Of a DNA stretch of 28,747 nucleotides, positions 8,798-16,440 are shown piece by piece. Position 1 is the first letter of the stretch. Each line of letters opens with the position of its first letter. The DNA comes from Planctomycetaceae bacterium (GTDB taxonomy: Bacteria > Planctomycetota > Planctomycetia > Pirellulales > Pirellulaceae), in the NCBI GenBank assembly GCA_005773145.1, contig SXHS01000267.1, forward strand, positions 1 to 28,747. Reading direction: 5' to 3'. The notes below the pieces were generated by a model. The model was not told the origin of the DNA. It saw only the letters and a program-made list of their open reading frames with translations, and ran no database searches. Position numbers and translations under genes: made by a program.

Positions 8798-9535
8798 GCG
8801 GGGCTCAACCAAAAGTTCGACGCATTGGGGCGCGGGATTGCATGCCCCGCCCGACCGGATTCCGAATCGCAGACGGCTGCCGGAATCGGCATGTGTCCCC
8901 TGGCTAGTCGCCATGCTAGATCGACCAAAATCAATCGGCAATAGGGCTGCCATACAGGCGAAACCTGAAAAATCGCCACGTTCGCCCCTGGACGATGGGG
9001 CTCTGGCCACTAGAATTGAGGCGATCCAACCCAATGGCTTGGCGGTCGTGCTCCGAAGGTGTCGGCCGATTGGGTCGGGTAAACTTTTCTTGATGAGTCG
9101 CCGTCAGTGCGGCGCTAGCGGTCGGATGGATGGCAGTGCAGGGAACGGCAGTTCGGAGAGTGGCGGTGAAAACAACGGAGGTGGAGAACCGCAATTGAAG
9201 CGCAGAGGCGATGCGCGGGCAGCCCAGCGGCGGCTGCTCTGCTTGGCCAGAACTCGTGTCGGCTAAAACTCATTGGCGAGCGTGGTGGAGTTGGAGGCTT
9301 AGCGGGACTAAAGAGTTTGTTTCGCAACGGCCCGGCTCGTGCCTCGCCAAATTCCACTTCGTAGCGGGTTCCAGGGAGACAATCGGCAATTCAGTGGTAG
9401 AGTAGAGTTGCTCGGCGTTGTTGGCTGCCGAGAAGACGTGCCGGGACGAGCCATGGCGGTGGCATGTGGTGCGTGTTTGTGGTAGCCGGACGTGTACGCT
9501 TTCGACTGAACCTCACGTGTGCAGGAGTCCCCGTT
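8798..9535. other. Gene-free stretch between the SDR and sigma factor genes
   Basis: About 740 bases hold no reading frame I can support. Short frames exist on both strands, for example ATG 9093 to stop 9266, but they are rich in G, R and S and show no family pattern. The stretch must carry the promoter regions of the minus-strand SDR gene and the plus-strand sigma factor gene. A small inverted repeat (9411-9416 with 9427-9432) lies about 100 bases before the sigma factor start. I see no clear -35/-10 pair, tRNA or repeat here. The length suggests a long leader or distant promoters for the sigma factor. Confidence 0.4.
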
Positions 9536-11101
9536 TTGTTCAACAGCTCATTGCTTGATGATTTCGAGGATGATGGTGCCAACATTGTGGAAGAGGGGGC
9601 CCAGTTTGCGGCTTCTGCGGAGGACGACGGGCAGGAAGACGATCTGGCCCTAGGCCTCGAGGAGGATGAGGGCGCGGCAGGCCTCGTCGCGGAAGACGAG
9701 GACTTGCTTGAGAGTGACATGGTGGCCGAAGCTTGGTCGGACGATCCTGTGCGGATGTATTTGACGCAAATGGGGGAGATTCCCCTGCTGTCCCGTCCGC
9801 AAGAGATCGCCCTGGCCACCGCCATCGAGAAGACTCGGTCCGAGTTTCGTTCTCGTTTGTTGCAATGCGATCACGCCGTGCGGGCGGCCGTGCGCCATTT
9901 GCACCGCGTGCATCGTGGTGAGCTCCCCTTCGACCGGACCCTGCAGGTTTCGGTGTCCGATCATCTGGAGAAGGACCAAATCCTCGGCCGCTTGCCGCAT
10001 AATTTGCGTACCTTGGAAGTCTTGCTGGAACGCAATCGACGCGAGTATCAGACGGCGCTCAATCGACGGCTGAGCCCGGCTGAGCGGCAACGCGCGTGGC
10101 GGAACTTAGCCCGTCGACGGATGCGATGTGTATCCCTCGTGGAAGAATTGGGATTGCGCACACAGCGAATTGAGCCTATGATCCGCACGCTTGATGAATT
10201 CAGCCGCCGCGTGGATGCGCTCACCCAGAAGATCGACGAGCACAGACGCCACAATGGGGCCGAAGCCGCGCGGATTCCCTGGATTCGCGAACGCCGCCAG
10301 CTGCTGCTGACCACCCAGGAAACACCGACCAGCCTTCGCAATCGGGTCCAGTCGCTGTCCGAGGTTTATTCGGCGTATCAGCGTGCGAAGCGCGAATTGT
10401 CGGAAGGCAACCTAAGATTGGTGGTCTCGATTGCCAAGAAATATCGGAATCGGGGCTTGAGCTTCTTGGATCTCATTCAGGAGGGAAACGCAGGCTTGAT
10501 GCGGGCCGTCGATAAATTTGAATACCGACGCGGATTCAAGTTCTGCACCTACGCCACATGGTGGATTCGACAGGCCATCACCCGCGCCGTAGCGGATCAA
10601 AGCCGTACCATTCGCATACCCGTGCATATGGTTGAAACAATGTCTCGAGTCCGCAATGTGTCGCGCCAACTGGTGCAGGAATATGGCCGCGAGCCCACGA
10701 TGGAAGAAACCGCGCGCCGCGCCGAGACCAGTGTCGACGAAGCCCGCCGCGTGTTGTCGATGAGCCGCTACCCCATCAGCCTGGATCGGCCCGTTGGCAA
10801 TACCGATGACAGCCAATTCGGCGATTTGTTGCCCGATGGAACTGCCGACAGCCCCGCAGTTGGTGCTGCTCGTGATATGCTGCGGACGCGCATCGAAAAG
10901 GTATTGAAGACCCTTAGCTACCGCGAACGAGAAATCATCCGCTTGCGTTACGGGCTGGGAGACGGCTACAGCTACACGCTCGAAGAGGTGGGGCACATTT
11001 TCAAGGTGACCCGCGAACGAATCCGCCAGATCGAAGCTAAGGCGGTTCGCAAGCTGCAACAGCCGAGTCGCAGCCAGGAGTTGGTCGGCTTTCTGGATTA
11101 G
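9536..11101 (+). CDS. RNA polymerase sigma factor, RpoD/SigA type (sigma-70 group 1/2)
   Basis: A protein of about 521 residues. Residues 8-66 are strongly acidic. Region 1.2 follows as DDPVRMYLTQMGEIPLLS. A non-conserved, arginine-rich helical insert spans about 100-280. Region 2 begins near 283 with EGNLRLVVSIAKKYRNRGL and includes FCTYATWWIRQAITRAV, the -10 recognition and melting segment. Region 3 follows, then region 4.2 with the helix-turn-helix TLEEVGHIFKVTRERIRQIE near 481-500. This is the architecture of a primary sigma factor, and it probably directs most housekeeping transcription. I prefer the TTG start at 9536 because AGGAG lies at 9523-9527 with 8-base spacing. An ATG at 9464 in the same frame would add 24 residues without similarity. 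Whether it is the sole primary sigma factor or one of several paralogues cannot be told. Confidence 0.92.
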   Translation: MFNSSLLDDFEDDGANIVEEGAQFAASAEDDGQEDDLALGLEEDEGAAGLVAEDEDLLESDMVAEAWSDDPVRMYLTQMGEIPLLSRPQEIALATAIEKTRSEFRSRLLQCDHAVRAAVRHLHRVHRGELPFDRTLQVSVSDHLEKDQILGRLPHNLRTLEVLLERNRREYQTALNRRLSPAERQRAWRNLARRRMRCVSLVEELGLRTQRIEPMIRTLDEFSRRVDALTQKIDEHRRHNGAEAARIPWIRERRQLLLTTQETPTSLRNRVQSLSEVYSAYQRAKRELSEGNLRLVVSIAKKYRNRGLSFLDLIQEGNAGLMRAVDKFEYRRGFKFCTYATWWIRQAITRAVADQSRTIRIPVHMVETMSRVRNVSRQLVQEYGREPTMEETARRAETSVDEARRVLSMSRYPISLDRPVGNTDDSQFGDLLPDGTADSPAVGAARDMLRTRIEKVLKTLSYREREIIRLRYGLGDGYSYTLEEVGHIFKVTRERIRQIEAKAVRKLQQPSRSQELVGFLD

Positions 11102-11128
11102 GCAGCGCCCCGGCAGGGGCCACACATG

Positions 11129-11167
11129 GCAGCCAGGGGTGGAGCGCAGCGCACAACCCCTGGTTGC
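11129..11167 (+). terminator. Probable terminator hairpin after the sigma factor gene
   Basis: Bases 11129-11140 pair with 11156-11167 in a 12-bp stem (core ccaggggt/acccctgg) containing one G-T wobble, with a 15-base loop. It starts 28 bases after the sigma factor stop and before the promoter of the riboswitch operon. No T-run follows, so its strength as an intrinsic terminator is doubtful. Confidence 0.45.
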
Positions 11168-11269
11168 AGTCCCCCTACGCCCGATCTGCCCCAACAGGCA
11201 ACGCCGCGAAGTCTTTTTCTCGGGAACTGCAGTTTCCCTCCCGATCGCCGATTCCGTCCCGTCCGTCCC

Positions 11270-11297
11270 TTGACGCGACCGGTTTGGCTGTTATAGT
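11270..11297 (+). promoter_or_regulatory. Sigma-70 type promoter of the riboswitch operon
   Basis: TTGACG at 11270-11275 and TATAGT at 11292-11297 are separated by 16 bases, close to the sigma-70 consensus. The predicted start near 11303-11305 is only about 6 bases before the first base of the riboswitch P1 helix (11310), which is where a riboswitch promoter should be. This positional agreement is the main support. Confidence 0.7.
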
Positions 11298-11309
11298 GCC
11301 CACTTCGGT

Positions 11310-11549
11310 GTGTTGGTGCCCGCGTGCCCAGGCTTGGGCTCGCGGGGAAAAGGGAACTCCGGTGTAAGACCGGGACGGCCCCGCCGCTGTAACCGAGCAA
11401 ATGACCCCGGTGGTTTTTCCGGTGTCGTTTTGTGGTGACCCTTATCTGAGTAGGCCATTATCTGCATCCGAGAGATCCCTAAGTGGTTCTCCGGACGGAT
11501 GAGAAGGTCGGGTGCCGCATCGCTCGGGAGTCAGAAAACCTGCCAGCAC
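11310..11549 (+). promoter_or_regulatory. Cobalamin (vitamin B12) riboswitch
   Basis: The conserved cobalamin aptamer elements occur in order. These are GGTGCCC near 11315-11321, the AAAAGGGAAC segment near 11348-11357, CCGGTGTAAGACCGG at 11359-11373, the GGCCCCGCCGCTGTAA core near 11377-11392, a GAGAAGG segment near 11501-11507, and the B12 box GAGTCAGAAAACCTGCC at 11528-11544. The ends close as a P1 helix: 11310-11316 (gtgttgg) pairs with 11543-11549 (ccagcac), seven pairs with one G-T wobble. Such RNAs bind adenosyl- or other cobalamins and usually reduce expression of downstream B12 synthesis or uptake genes. Here the next gene on the strand, 229 bases on, encodes a DUF1559 pseudopilin-like protein. 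The aptamer subtype (adenosyl- versus methyl/hydroxo-cobalamin) was not determined. Confidence 0.93.
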
Positions 11550-11778
11550 GGAACGGACAGTGACCCGCGAGGGACGGGCCTGTGTCGATAGTTCGCGCCG
11601 GTCGCGTGTGATGCGAGTCCGGAGCGATGGAGTGTGCTAATCGAACCGTTTGCCATGCCAAGTCCATGAGACGCGCGCGGCGCCATGTCTATGGGTGTCC
11701 GTGCGCGGATCGTCGGTTGGCCGGTGAATGCGTTCGCGCGCAGGTGCGCAAAAGTACAGGTTCTCAAGAGCAAAAGTA
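11550..11778 (+). other. Leader between the aptamer and the first gene; likely expression platform
   Basis: This 229-base stretch carries no gene. A stem-loop right after P1 (11556-11586, outer gacag/ctgtgtc with a bulge, inner cccg/cggg) sits where the P13 element of cobalamin riboswitches lies. I could not identify a complementary L5 loop, so this is tentative. The rest is GC-rich with repeated gcgcg motifs that could form alternative pairs near 11700-11750. No T-rich terminator is seen, which favours translational control or Rho-dependent control over intrinsic termination. Confidence 0.35.
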
Positions 11779-12600
11779 ATGTCCCGACCGGATCGCTACC
11801 ATGCAGCGGCATACGCGTCACGTGGCTTCACCCTGGTGGAGTTGTTGACGGTTATCGCCATCATCGGCGGCATGGCGGCCCTGCTGCTGCCGGCGATCCA
11901 GCAATCGCGCGAAGCGGCTCGAAAGCTTGAATGCGCGAATCGCCTCCGACAGATCGGGCTCGGCATGCAGGCCTTTCACGCCGCGCGGCAGGCGTTTCCG
12001 GTGGGCTGCCAAGAACGTCGCACGGCCAGCCGGCCTCAGGCGCTACAACTGGCTTGGACGGTTCGTCTGCTCCCCTATCTCGAATGCCAGGATGTTTGGG
12101 GCCAGATCGATCTTCGCCAAGCCTACGATAGTCCACGAAATCGATCGGCTGCCATGACCGCTATTCCTCTGTATCTATGCCCCTCTCTCTCGCGCCACGC
12201 CCTGAACCGACGGGCCGAACATACCGGAGATGGACTGGGCGCGGCGGATTATGCCGGCATGTTTGGGGCATCGGCTCCCAGTTTGCCCATGGCCAATGGC
12301 GTGTTGTTGTTTGATCGCGCCATCCGCGATCGCGATGTGTCCGACGGCCTGTCCAACACCATCTTAGTGACCGAGGACACCGGACGAGGCACCGCGCAAG
12401 ATGGTCAATGGATCAATGGCCAAAACGTCTTGGATGTATCCGTTTCCATAAATCAGATCCAGCACAACGAGATGTGGAGCGATCACCCTGGTGGTGTCCA
12501 AGCTCTGTTTTGTGACGGCAGTGTTCAGTGGCTGACAGACCGTCTTGATATCGTTCCTCTACACGCGATGTGCACTCGCGCGCAGGGAGATCGCAATTGA
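11779..12600 (+). CDS. DUF1559 (PulG-like pseudopilin) protein under a B12 riboswitch
   Basis: A 273-residue protein with a type IV prepilin-like N-terminus. The basic leader ends in SRG, then FTLVELLTVIAIIGG gives the cleavage/methylation site between Gly16 and Phe17, with Glu at position +5 and a membrane helix. The motif REAARKLECANRLRQIG follows, as in the large planctomycete DUF1559 family. C-terminal family blocks are DVSDGLSNTILVTED and HPGGVQALFCDGSVQWL. DUF1559 proteins are inserted in the inner membrane with the body outside. Their roles are mostly unknown, and some databases call them putative transporters. I chose ATG 11779 because it leaves a leader of normal length. A longer frame begins at 11728. 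It is the first gene after the cobalamin riboswitch, with a PEP-CTERM gene 86 bp downstream. Confidence 0.88.
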   Translation: MSRPDRYHAAAYASRGFTLVELLTVIAIIGGMAALLLPAIQQSREAARKLECANRLRQIGLGMQAFHAARQAFPVGCQERRTASRPQALQLAWTVRLLPYLECQDVWGQIDLRQAYDSPRNRSAAMTAIPLYLCPSLSRHALNRRAEHTGDGLGAADYAGMFGASAPSLPMANGVLLFDRAIRDRDVSDGLSNTILVTEDTGRGTAQDGQWINGQNVLDVSVSINQIQHNEMWSDHPGGVQALFCDGSVQWLTDRLDIVPLHAMCTRAQGDRN

Positions 12601-12686
12601 CATGGGATTCTTCGCCACGGTTTCATGTTTGTTTTACGTTTGATTCATGTTTGGTTCTCACGAACCCAAAAAAGGAGTTCCATACG

Positions 12687-13907
12687 ATGTGTTATCGCAG
12701 TGCTGTGACCATGGCAAATGCGTCGAGGCGATTGTGGATCCTTGTCTCCCTTTGCTGTGCTCTGTCCACGGGCCTGGCTTCGGCGGATGACTTTTCGACC
12801 TACGACCGACGGCTTGATCGCGAATTTCTACTGCCGGACGTGTTGCGTGGTCGCTTGGGAGGAACGGTGATGGATCACCTGTCGGATGGTCGCCTGTTGC
12901 TCCTGCAGACTGGGCTGCGGTTTGATACGGGGTTGGGATTCGATGTGACAGAGAGCGTTGAGCTTCGAGTCGAGTCCAGTCCGGGGTCGCGAGATTTCCG
13001 CTATTTGGGTGATCTCACCTTGCCCGCTACCGACCCACTTTGGTTTCAACCCGGTGGCTTTCTCACGGTTGCTCCGGAGCAAGGGGGGATCGCTCGTATC
13101 GCGGTGGGCAATGCCAATGTATCGGTGGGAATCTTTAGTACCAGCGACCTGACCGTTCCCGCCATTGAGCCAGCCGCCGGTACGCCCGCTGCGCTGTCCA
13201 CGCAATGGTACTCCAGCTTGGGATTGGGGTTTGTCGCCGCTGGTCACTGGGTGAATGACCACCAGCTTGCCATCAACACGGGCAACTTCGTTGGCAGTCA
13301 AGTGAATCTGCTGGATGCGTCCAGCAATCCCCTGGCCCCCGTGGCGCCACCGATCGTCGGTTCAATCCCCGGAGCGAGCGGCGGCGTGACCCAGGACTCA
13401 GCGGGAAACCTGCTCATTGGCATCGGTGCTGGGGCTCGGGTGGGCGAGATCCGGCGATTTGATGAGGCGGCGTGGCCTGCCGGAGATTTGGGCTATCTTG
13501 CGGATGGTGCGCTGGTGACAACTCGCCTATCCGCGGGCTGGTTGCAGACCGATGCAGAAGGTAGCCTGTTTATCGGCGGCGGCGACACTTTTGATACGGG
13601 AAGCGGTGACGACGATAACTTTGCAATTCATGACTTGTCCCCCTTGGCGCGTCCCCGGCGACTGTTCGATCCCGACAACACGCTGTTCCAAGGCGAGGAG
13701 GTGGACAATGCCTATTCCTTGGTGTTGAATGCCCCATTGCGTGAGCTATACGTGTGGGACAATTTCGTCGGGAATACTCGCCAAGTTTTTGTGTATGTGC
13801 CGGTCCCAGAGCCTGCCAGCGTTGTCGGGTTGATGGCCGGGGCTCTCGGTCTGGCCGCAGTGGTTCGCCGACGTGGCGAAATGGCGGCATCCTGTCCAAG
13901 AGACTGA
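12687..13907 (+). CDS. PEP-CTERM surface protein, probable beta-propeller
   Basis: A 406-residue protein with an N-terminal signal peptide (hydrophobic run about residues 15-30, ending near LASADD). Its C-terminal sorting signal has VPEPAS near residue 373, then a hydrophobic helix and a VVRRRG basic end, the PEP-CTERM layout cut and anchored by exosortase. The body is rich in short beta-strand-like repeats such as LSDGRLLLLQT, DSAGNLLIGIGAG and DAEGSLFIGGGD, resembling NHL-like or other propeller blades. A strong ribosome binding site (AAAGGAG, 12671-12677) sits 9 bases before ATG 12687. The gene follows the DUF1559 gene and precedes a methyltransferase gene by 12 bases, so all three probably lie in one B12-controlled transcript. 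Ligand binding is not shown by the sequence. Corrinoid capture is my inference from context. Confidence 0.82.
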   Translation: MCYRSAVTMANASRRLWILVSLCCALSTGLASADDFSTYDRRLDREFLLPDVLRGRLGGTVMDHLSDGRLLLLQTGLRFDTGLGFDVTESVELRVESSPGSRDFRYLGDLTLPATDPLWFQPGGFLTVAPEQGGIARIAVGNANVSVGIFSTSDLTVPAIEPAAGTPAALSTQWYSSLGLGFVAAGHWVNDHQLAINTGNFVGSQVNLLDASSNPLAPVAPPIVGSIPGASGGVTQDSAGNLLIGIGAGARVGEIRRFDEAAWPAGDLGYLADGALVTTRLSAGWLQTDAEGSLFIGGGDTFDTGSGDDDNFAIHDLSPLARPRRLFDPDNTLFQGEEVDNAYSLVLNAPLRELYVWDNFVGNTRQVFVYVPVPEPASVVGLMAGALGLAAVVRRRGEMAASCPRD

Positions 13908-13919
13908 GCATGGGGGCCT

Positions 13920-14762
13920 ATGGATTCTGCTGAATTCGGTGGTCGGCCCGCGGAAGAAGCGGCTCGGCGGGCATACGACAAGATGGCATTGGCTCAGCGA
14001 CAATTCGCCAGACCGGCGGATGATGCTTCGCTGCGTCATCCCTTGGCTACCGTTGACCCGTGCGGTTGGTTGGGGCCGACGATCCATGGACGTCGGCTCC
14101 TCTGTCTCGCTGCGGGAGGGGGGCGCCAAAGCGTGCTCTACGCGGCTGCCGGCGCCATCGTCACCGTGGTAGACATCAGCGCGGAAATGTTACGGTTGGA
14201 TCGCGAAGTGGCCCACGCGCGTGGCCTCGACGTGGTCACCGTCCAGGCCTCCATGGAGCAACTCGATATGTTCCAGGCGTCTGCCTTCGAGATTGTGATC
14301 CAACCAGTGAGCACTTGCTACGTGGCGGATGTGCAACGCGTTTATGGTGAGGTCGCGCGGATCATGGCGCCGGGCGGCATCTACATCAGTCAGCACAAGA
14401 GTCCGGTTAGCCTGCAAGCGGGCGTGCAACCGTGCGGCCCGGGGTATGTCCTGACCGAGCCCTACTATCGTTCGGGGCCGCTACCGCCGGTGGCCGGAAG
14501 TCGTCTGCGCGAGGAAGGGACGCTGGAGTACTTGCACCGTTGGGAGCAACTGTTGGGGGGCATGTGCCGAGCGGGATTCGTGGTGGAAGATCTCTTGGAA
14601 CCCCAGCATGCGGATGCGTCGGCAGCCCCCGGGACGCTGGGGCACCGCAGTCAATACATTGCACCCTACGTCCGCGTGAAAGCGCGTCGCTGCGGCAGTG
14701 CGGCCCCTGCCAATCCGCTGTGGTTGCCCAGCGGATCCGTGGGTGCGACTTGCCATGAATGA
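13920..14762 (+). CDS. Class I SAM-dependent methyltransferase in the B12-riboswitch operon
   Basis: A 280-residue protein with a Rossmann-type SAM-binding motif I, LLCLAAGGGRQSVLYAAAGA, near residue 60. Motif II follows as VTVVDISAEML, then an AFEIVIQPVSTCYV block and the post-motif IMAPGGIYISQHK. The C-terminal half contains an RSGPLPP segment and HRWEQLLGGMCRAGFVVEDLLEP, the usual end of small-molecule methyltransferases. A GGGGG stretch stands just before ATG 13920. It starts 12 bases after the PEP-CTERM gene, so co-transcription is likely. The substrate is unknown. Corrinoid-ring methylases (CobA/CbiF type) belong to a different fold (class III), so this is not a standard corrin methylase. 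Confidence 0.8.
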   Translation: MDSAEFGGRPAEEAARRAYDKMALAQRQFARPADDASLRHPLATVDPCGWLGPTIHGRRLLCLAAGGGRQSVLYAAAGAIVTVVDISAEMLRLDREVAHARGLDVVTVQASMEQLDMFQASAFEIVIQPVSTCYVADVQRVYGEVARIMAPGGIYISQHKSPVSLQAGVQPCGPGYVLTEPYYRSGPLPPVAGSRLREEGTLEYLHRWEQLLGGMCRAGFVVEDLLEPQHADASAAPGTLGHRSQYIAPYVRVKARRCGSAAPANPLWLPSGSVGATCHE

Positions 14763-14896
14763 CGGCGCTAGTGGAAAGGTCGACGTACGACAATTTTTTA
14801 GCGGGCTACCACACATTAACCCACCCCATTAGACTAAATCCGTCGGGGCGTTGCATCGATTGGTAGCCGGTGTCATTGCGTGAGGGAATTGTGGCC

Positions 14897-15682
14897 ATGA
14901 GTCTGACGCAGCGATTTTATCCAGAATCTCGCTTCGGAGGCTTTTCGGACATCGATGGCATGGTCGTCTTCTTTTCGCGCGTTAATGCTCTTCTGGAATC
15001 AACCTTCGTCGTGCTGGACGTGGGATGCGGGCGCGGCGCCTACGGCGAGGATTCGGTGGCCTATCGCAGGGACCTGCGCATTCTGCGTGGAAAAGTGGCG
15101 AAAGTCATTGGCATCGATGTGGATCCGATCGGGGAATCCAATCGGTACTTGGATGAATTTCGTCGGGTTCAAGGGAAGGAATGGCCAGTCGAAGACAGCT
15201 CCGTCGACCTGATTGTCTGTGTCAATGTGTTGGAGCATGTAGTGGATCCCGTCGATTTTTTTTTCGAGCTTCGCCGTGTACTGAAGGATGGGGGCTATCT
15301 CTGCCTGCGAACGCCCAACCGGTGGGGATATGTGGCCATGGTCGCTTCACTGGTTCCCAATAGATTGCACGCCAGGTTCCTCTCGGCAGTTAAAGGAAAG
15401 ATCGCCCCGCACGATGTGTTTCCTACGGTCTATCCGTGCAACACGATTCGGAAGCTGCGCCGCCAGATGATCAAGGCAGGATTTGAGGCCGTCGTGTACG
15501 GTTATGATGCCGAGCCTAGTTACCTGTCGTTTTCGACGATTGCGTACTGGCTAGGCACGCTGTATCAGCGGTTTGCCCCGGCGGTCATCCGGCCAGCCCT
15601 CTTCGTTTTTGGTCGAATTCACAAATCAGCGGAAACGGCAACGTCGATCACCGCTCCGAAATCGTCGTTGTCCGACCGGTGA
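14897..15682 (+). CDS. Class I SAM-dependent methyltransferase (Methyltransf_11-like)
   Basis: A protein of about 261 residues starting MSLTQRFYPESRFGGFSDID. It has SAM motif I VVLDVGCGRGAYGED, then VIGIDVDPIGES, the WPVEDSSVDLIVCVNVLEHV block and an LRRVLKDGGYLCLRTPN loop. This is the UbiE/Methyltransf_11 pattern, often found with glycan or lipid modification genes. I prefer ATG 14897, which has GAGGG about 10 bases upstream. A GTG at 14870 in the same frame would add nine residues. The last 64 bases overlap the end of a membrane protein gene on the opposite strand. It lies 134 bases after the previous methyltransferase, so read-through from the riboswitch operon is possible but not shown. 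The substrate is unknown. Confidence 0.85.
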   Translation: MSLTQRFYPESRFGGFSDIDGMVVFFSRVNALLESTFVVLDVGCGRGAYGEDSVAYRRDLRILRGKVAKVIGIDVDPIGESNRYLDEFRRVQGKEWPVEDSSVDLIVCVNVLEHVVDPVDFFFELRRVLKDGGYLCLRTPNRWGYVAMVASLVPNRLHARFLSAVKGKIAPHDVFPTVYPCNTIRKLRRQMIKAGFEAVVYGYDAEPSYLSFSTIAYWLGTLYQRFAPAVIRPALFVFGRIHKSAETATSITAPKSSLSDR

Positions 15683-16440
15683 TCCAGCGCTGGCTGGCCC
15701 GTCATGCTCATCGCGAGTTTCAGGGTGATCGCCCCTGGGACAAGCACGGCGGTTAACGATGTTACCAGGAGAATCGCGGTCTCCCAGGACCCCAGCAGTT
15801 TCTGGCATGCGAGCGAGGCCATCGTGTAGGCTAGGGCGAATCCGAGAGTACCAATCAAGCTGGGGCCCTTGAAGAAGACAGCCAATAGCGTGGCAGTGCT
15901 CAGGCCTGCCAACGCAGTGCAGCAGAGGAATGCGTGAATGGGCTGTTGCGTGGGTAGCTCAAAATGTTGCAGCAAGGCCATTGAGACGGCAACCGATGTC
16001 ATCGCCGAAAACATCTGGCCTAGGGTCCATTGCCACTTGGCCGGCTGTGAGGTCGCCCTCGGCGGACTCGATGGCCCGATACTCAGCCAGCGATTGCAGT
16101 CCTCACGGTGCGCTAGGGCGCGCAACGGTGTTGCGACGAACCCGACAAAAATCGTTAGCACTCCCATCCACTGCGAGGCCGTAGGAGTCGTGCAACCCTG
16201 CAGCCACCAAGCGGCCAAAATCAGGCAGGCCGCAATCGCCAGCAACATGCTGGTCCGCCGGCGTCGGGCCCAAGCCCAGCAGGCCGCTAACAGGGCCAAC
16301 TGGCCGAGTAGGATTCCCAGGCCGACGGTGACATGAGGATTCGGGAAGCGTTGGTCCCACATGTGGGGTGCGATGGCCAGATCGACGGCCAAGCCAGCGG
16401 CCAACAAGACGCCCATCAGGAATTCAGCCGGAGTCTTCAT
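15619..16440 (-). CDS. Integral membrane protein of unknown function
   Basis: A 273-residue protein with about seven hydrophobic segments: residues 7-26, 38-58, 64-82, 88-106, then in the C-terminal half around 145-160, 170-190 and 195-245. A charged loop near residues 110-135 separates the two halves. I recognise no family. The even spacing of helices and a TAAGAG ribosome binding site just before the ATG support a real gene. It ends inside the 3' end of the convergent methyltransferase gene (64-base overlap). Upstream is bioD, divergent, about 190 bp away. No functional link to either neighbour is apparent. Confidence 0.7.
   Translation of the reverse strand: MKTPAEFLMGVLLAAGLAVDLAIAPHMWDQRFPNPHVTVGLGILLGQLALLAACWAWARRRRTSMLLAIAACLILAAWWLQGCTTPTASQWMGVLTIFVGFVATPLRALAHREDCNRWLSIGPSSPPRATSQPAKWQWTLGQMFSAMTSVAVSMALLQHFELPTQQPIHAFLCCTALAGLSTATLLAVFFKGPSLIGTLGFALAYTMASLACQKLLGSWETAILLVTSLTAVLVPGAITLKLAMSMTGQPALDHRSDNDDFGAVIDVAVSADL

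Noticed and set aside
8798..9034. Longer N-terminus for the SDR protein
   Set aside because: Members of the family start shortly before the TGxxxGIG motif; the added 79 residues look non-coding.
9093..9266. Small frame of 57 codons before the sigma factor gene
   Set aside because: Composition is low in complexity (G, S, R, N) with no ribosome binding site or relatives that I recognise.
10412..11194. A 260-codon minus-strand frame opposite the sigma factor
   Set aside because: The sigma factor regions 2 to 4 are unmistakable on the plus strand, and the antisense frame has no recognisable features.
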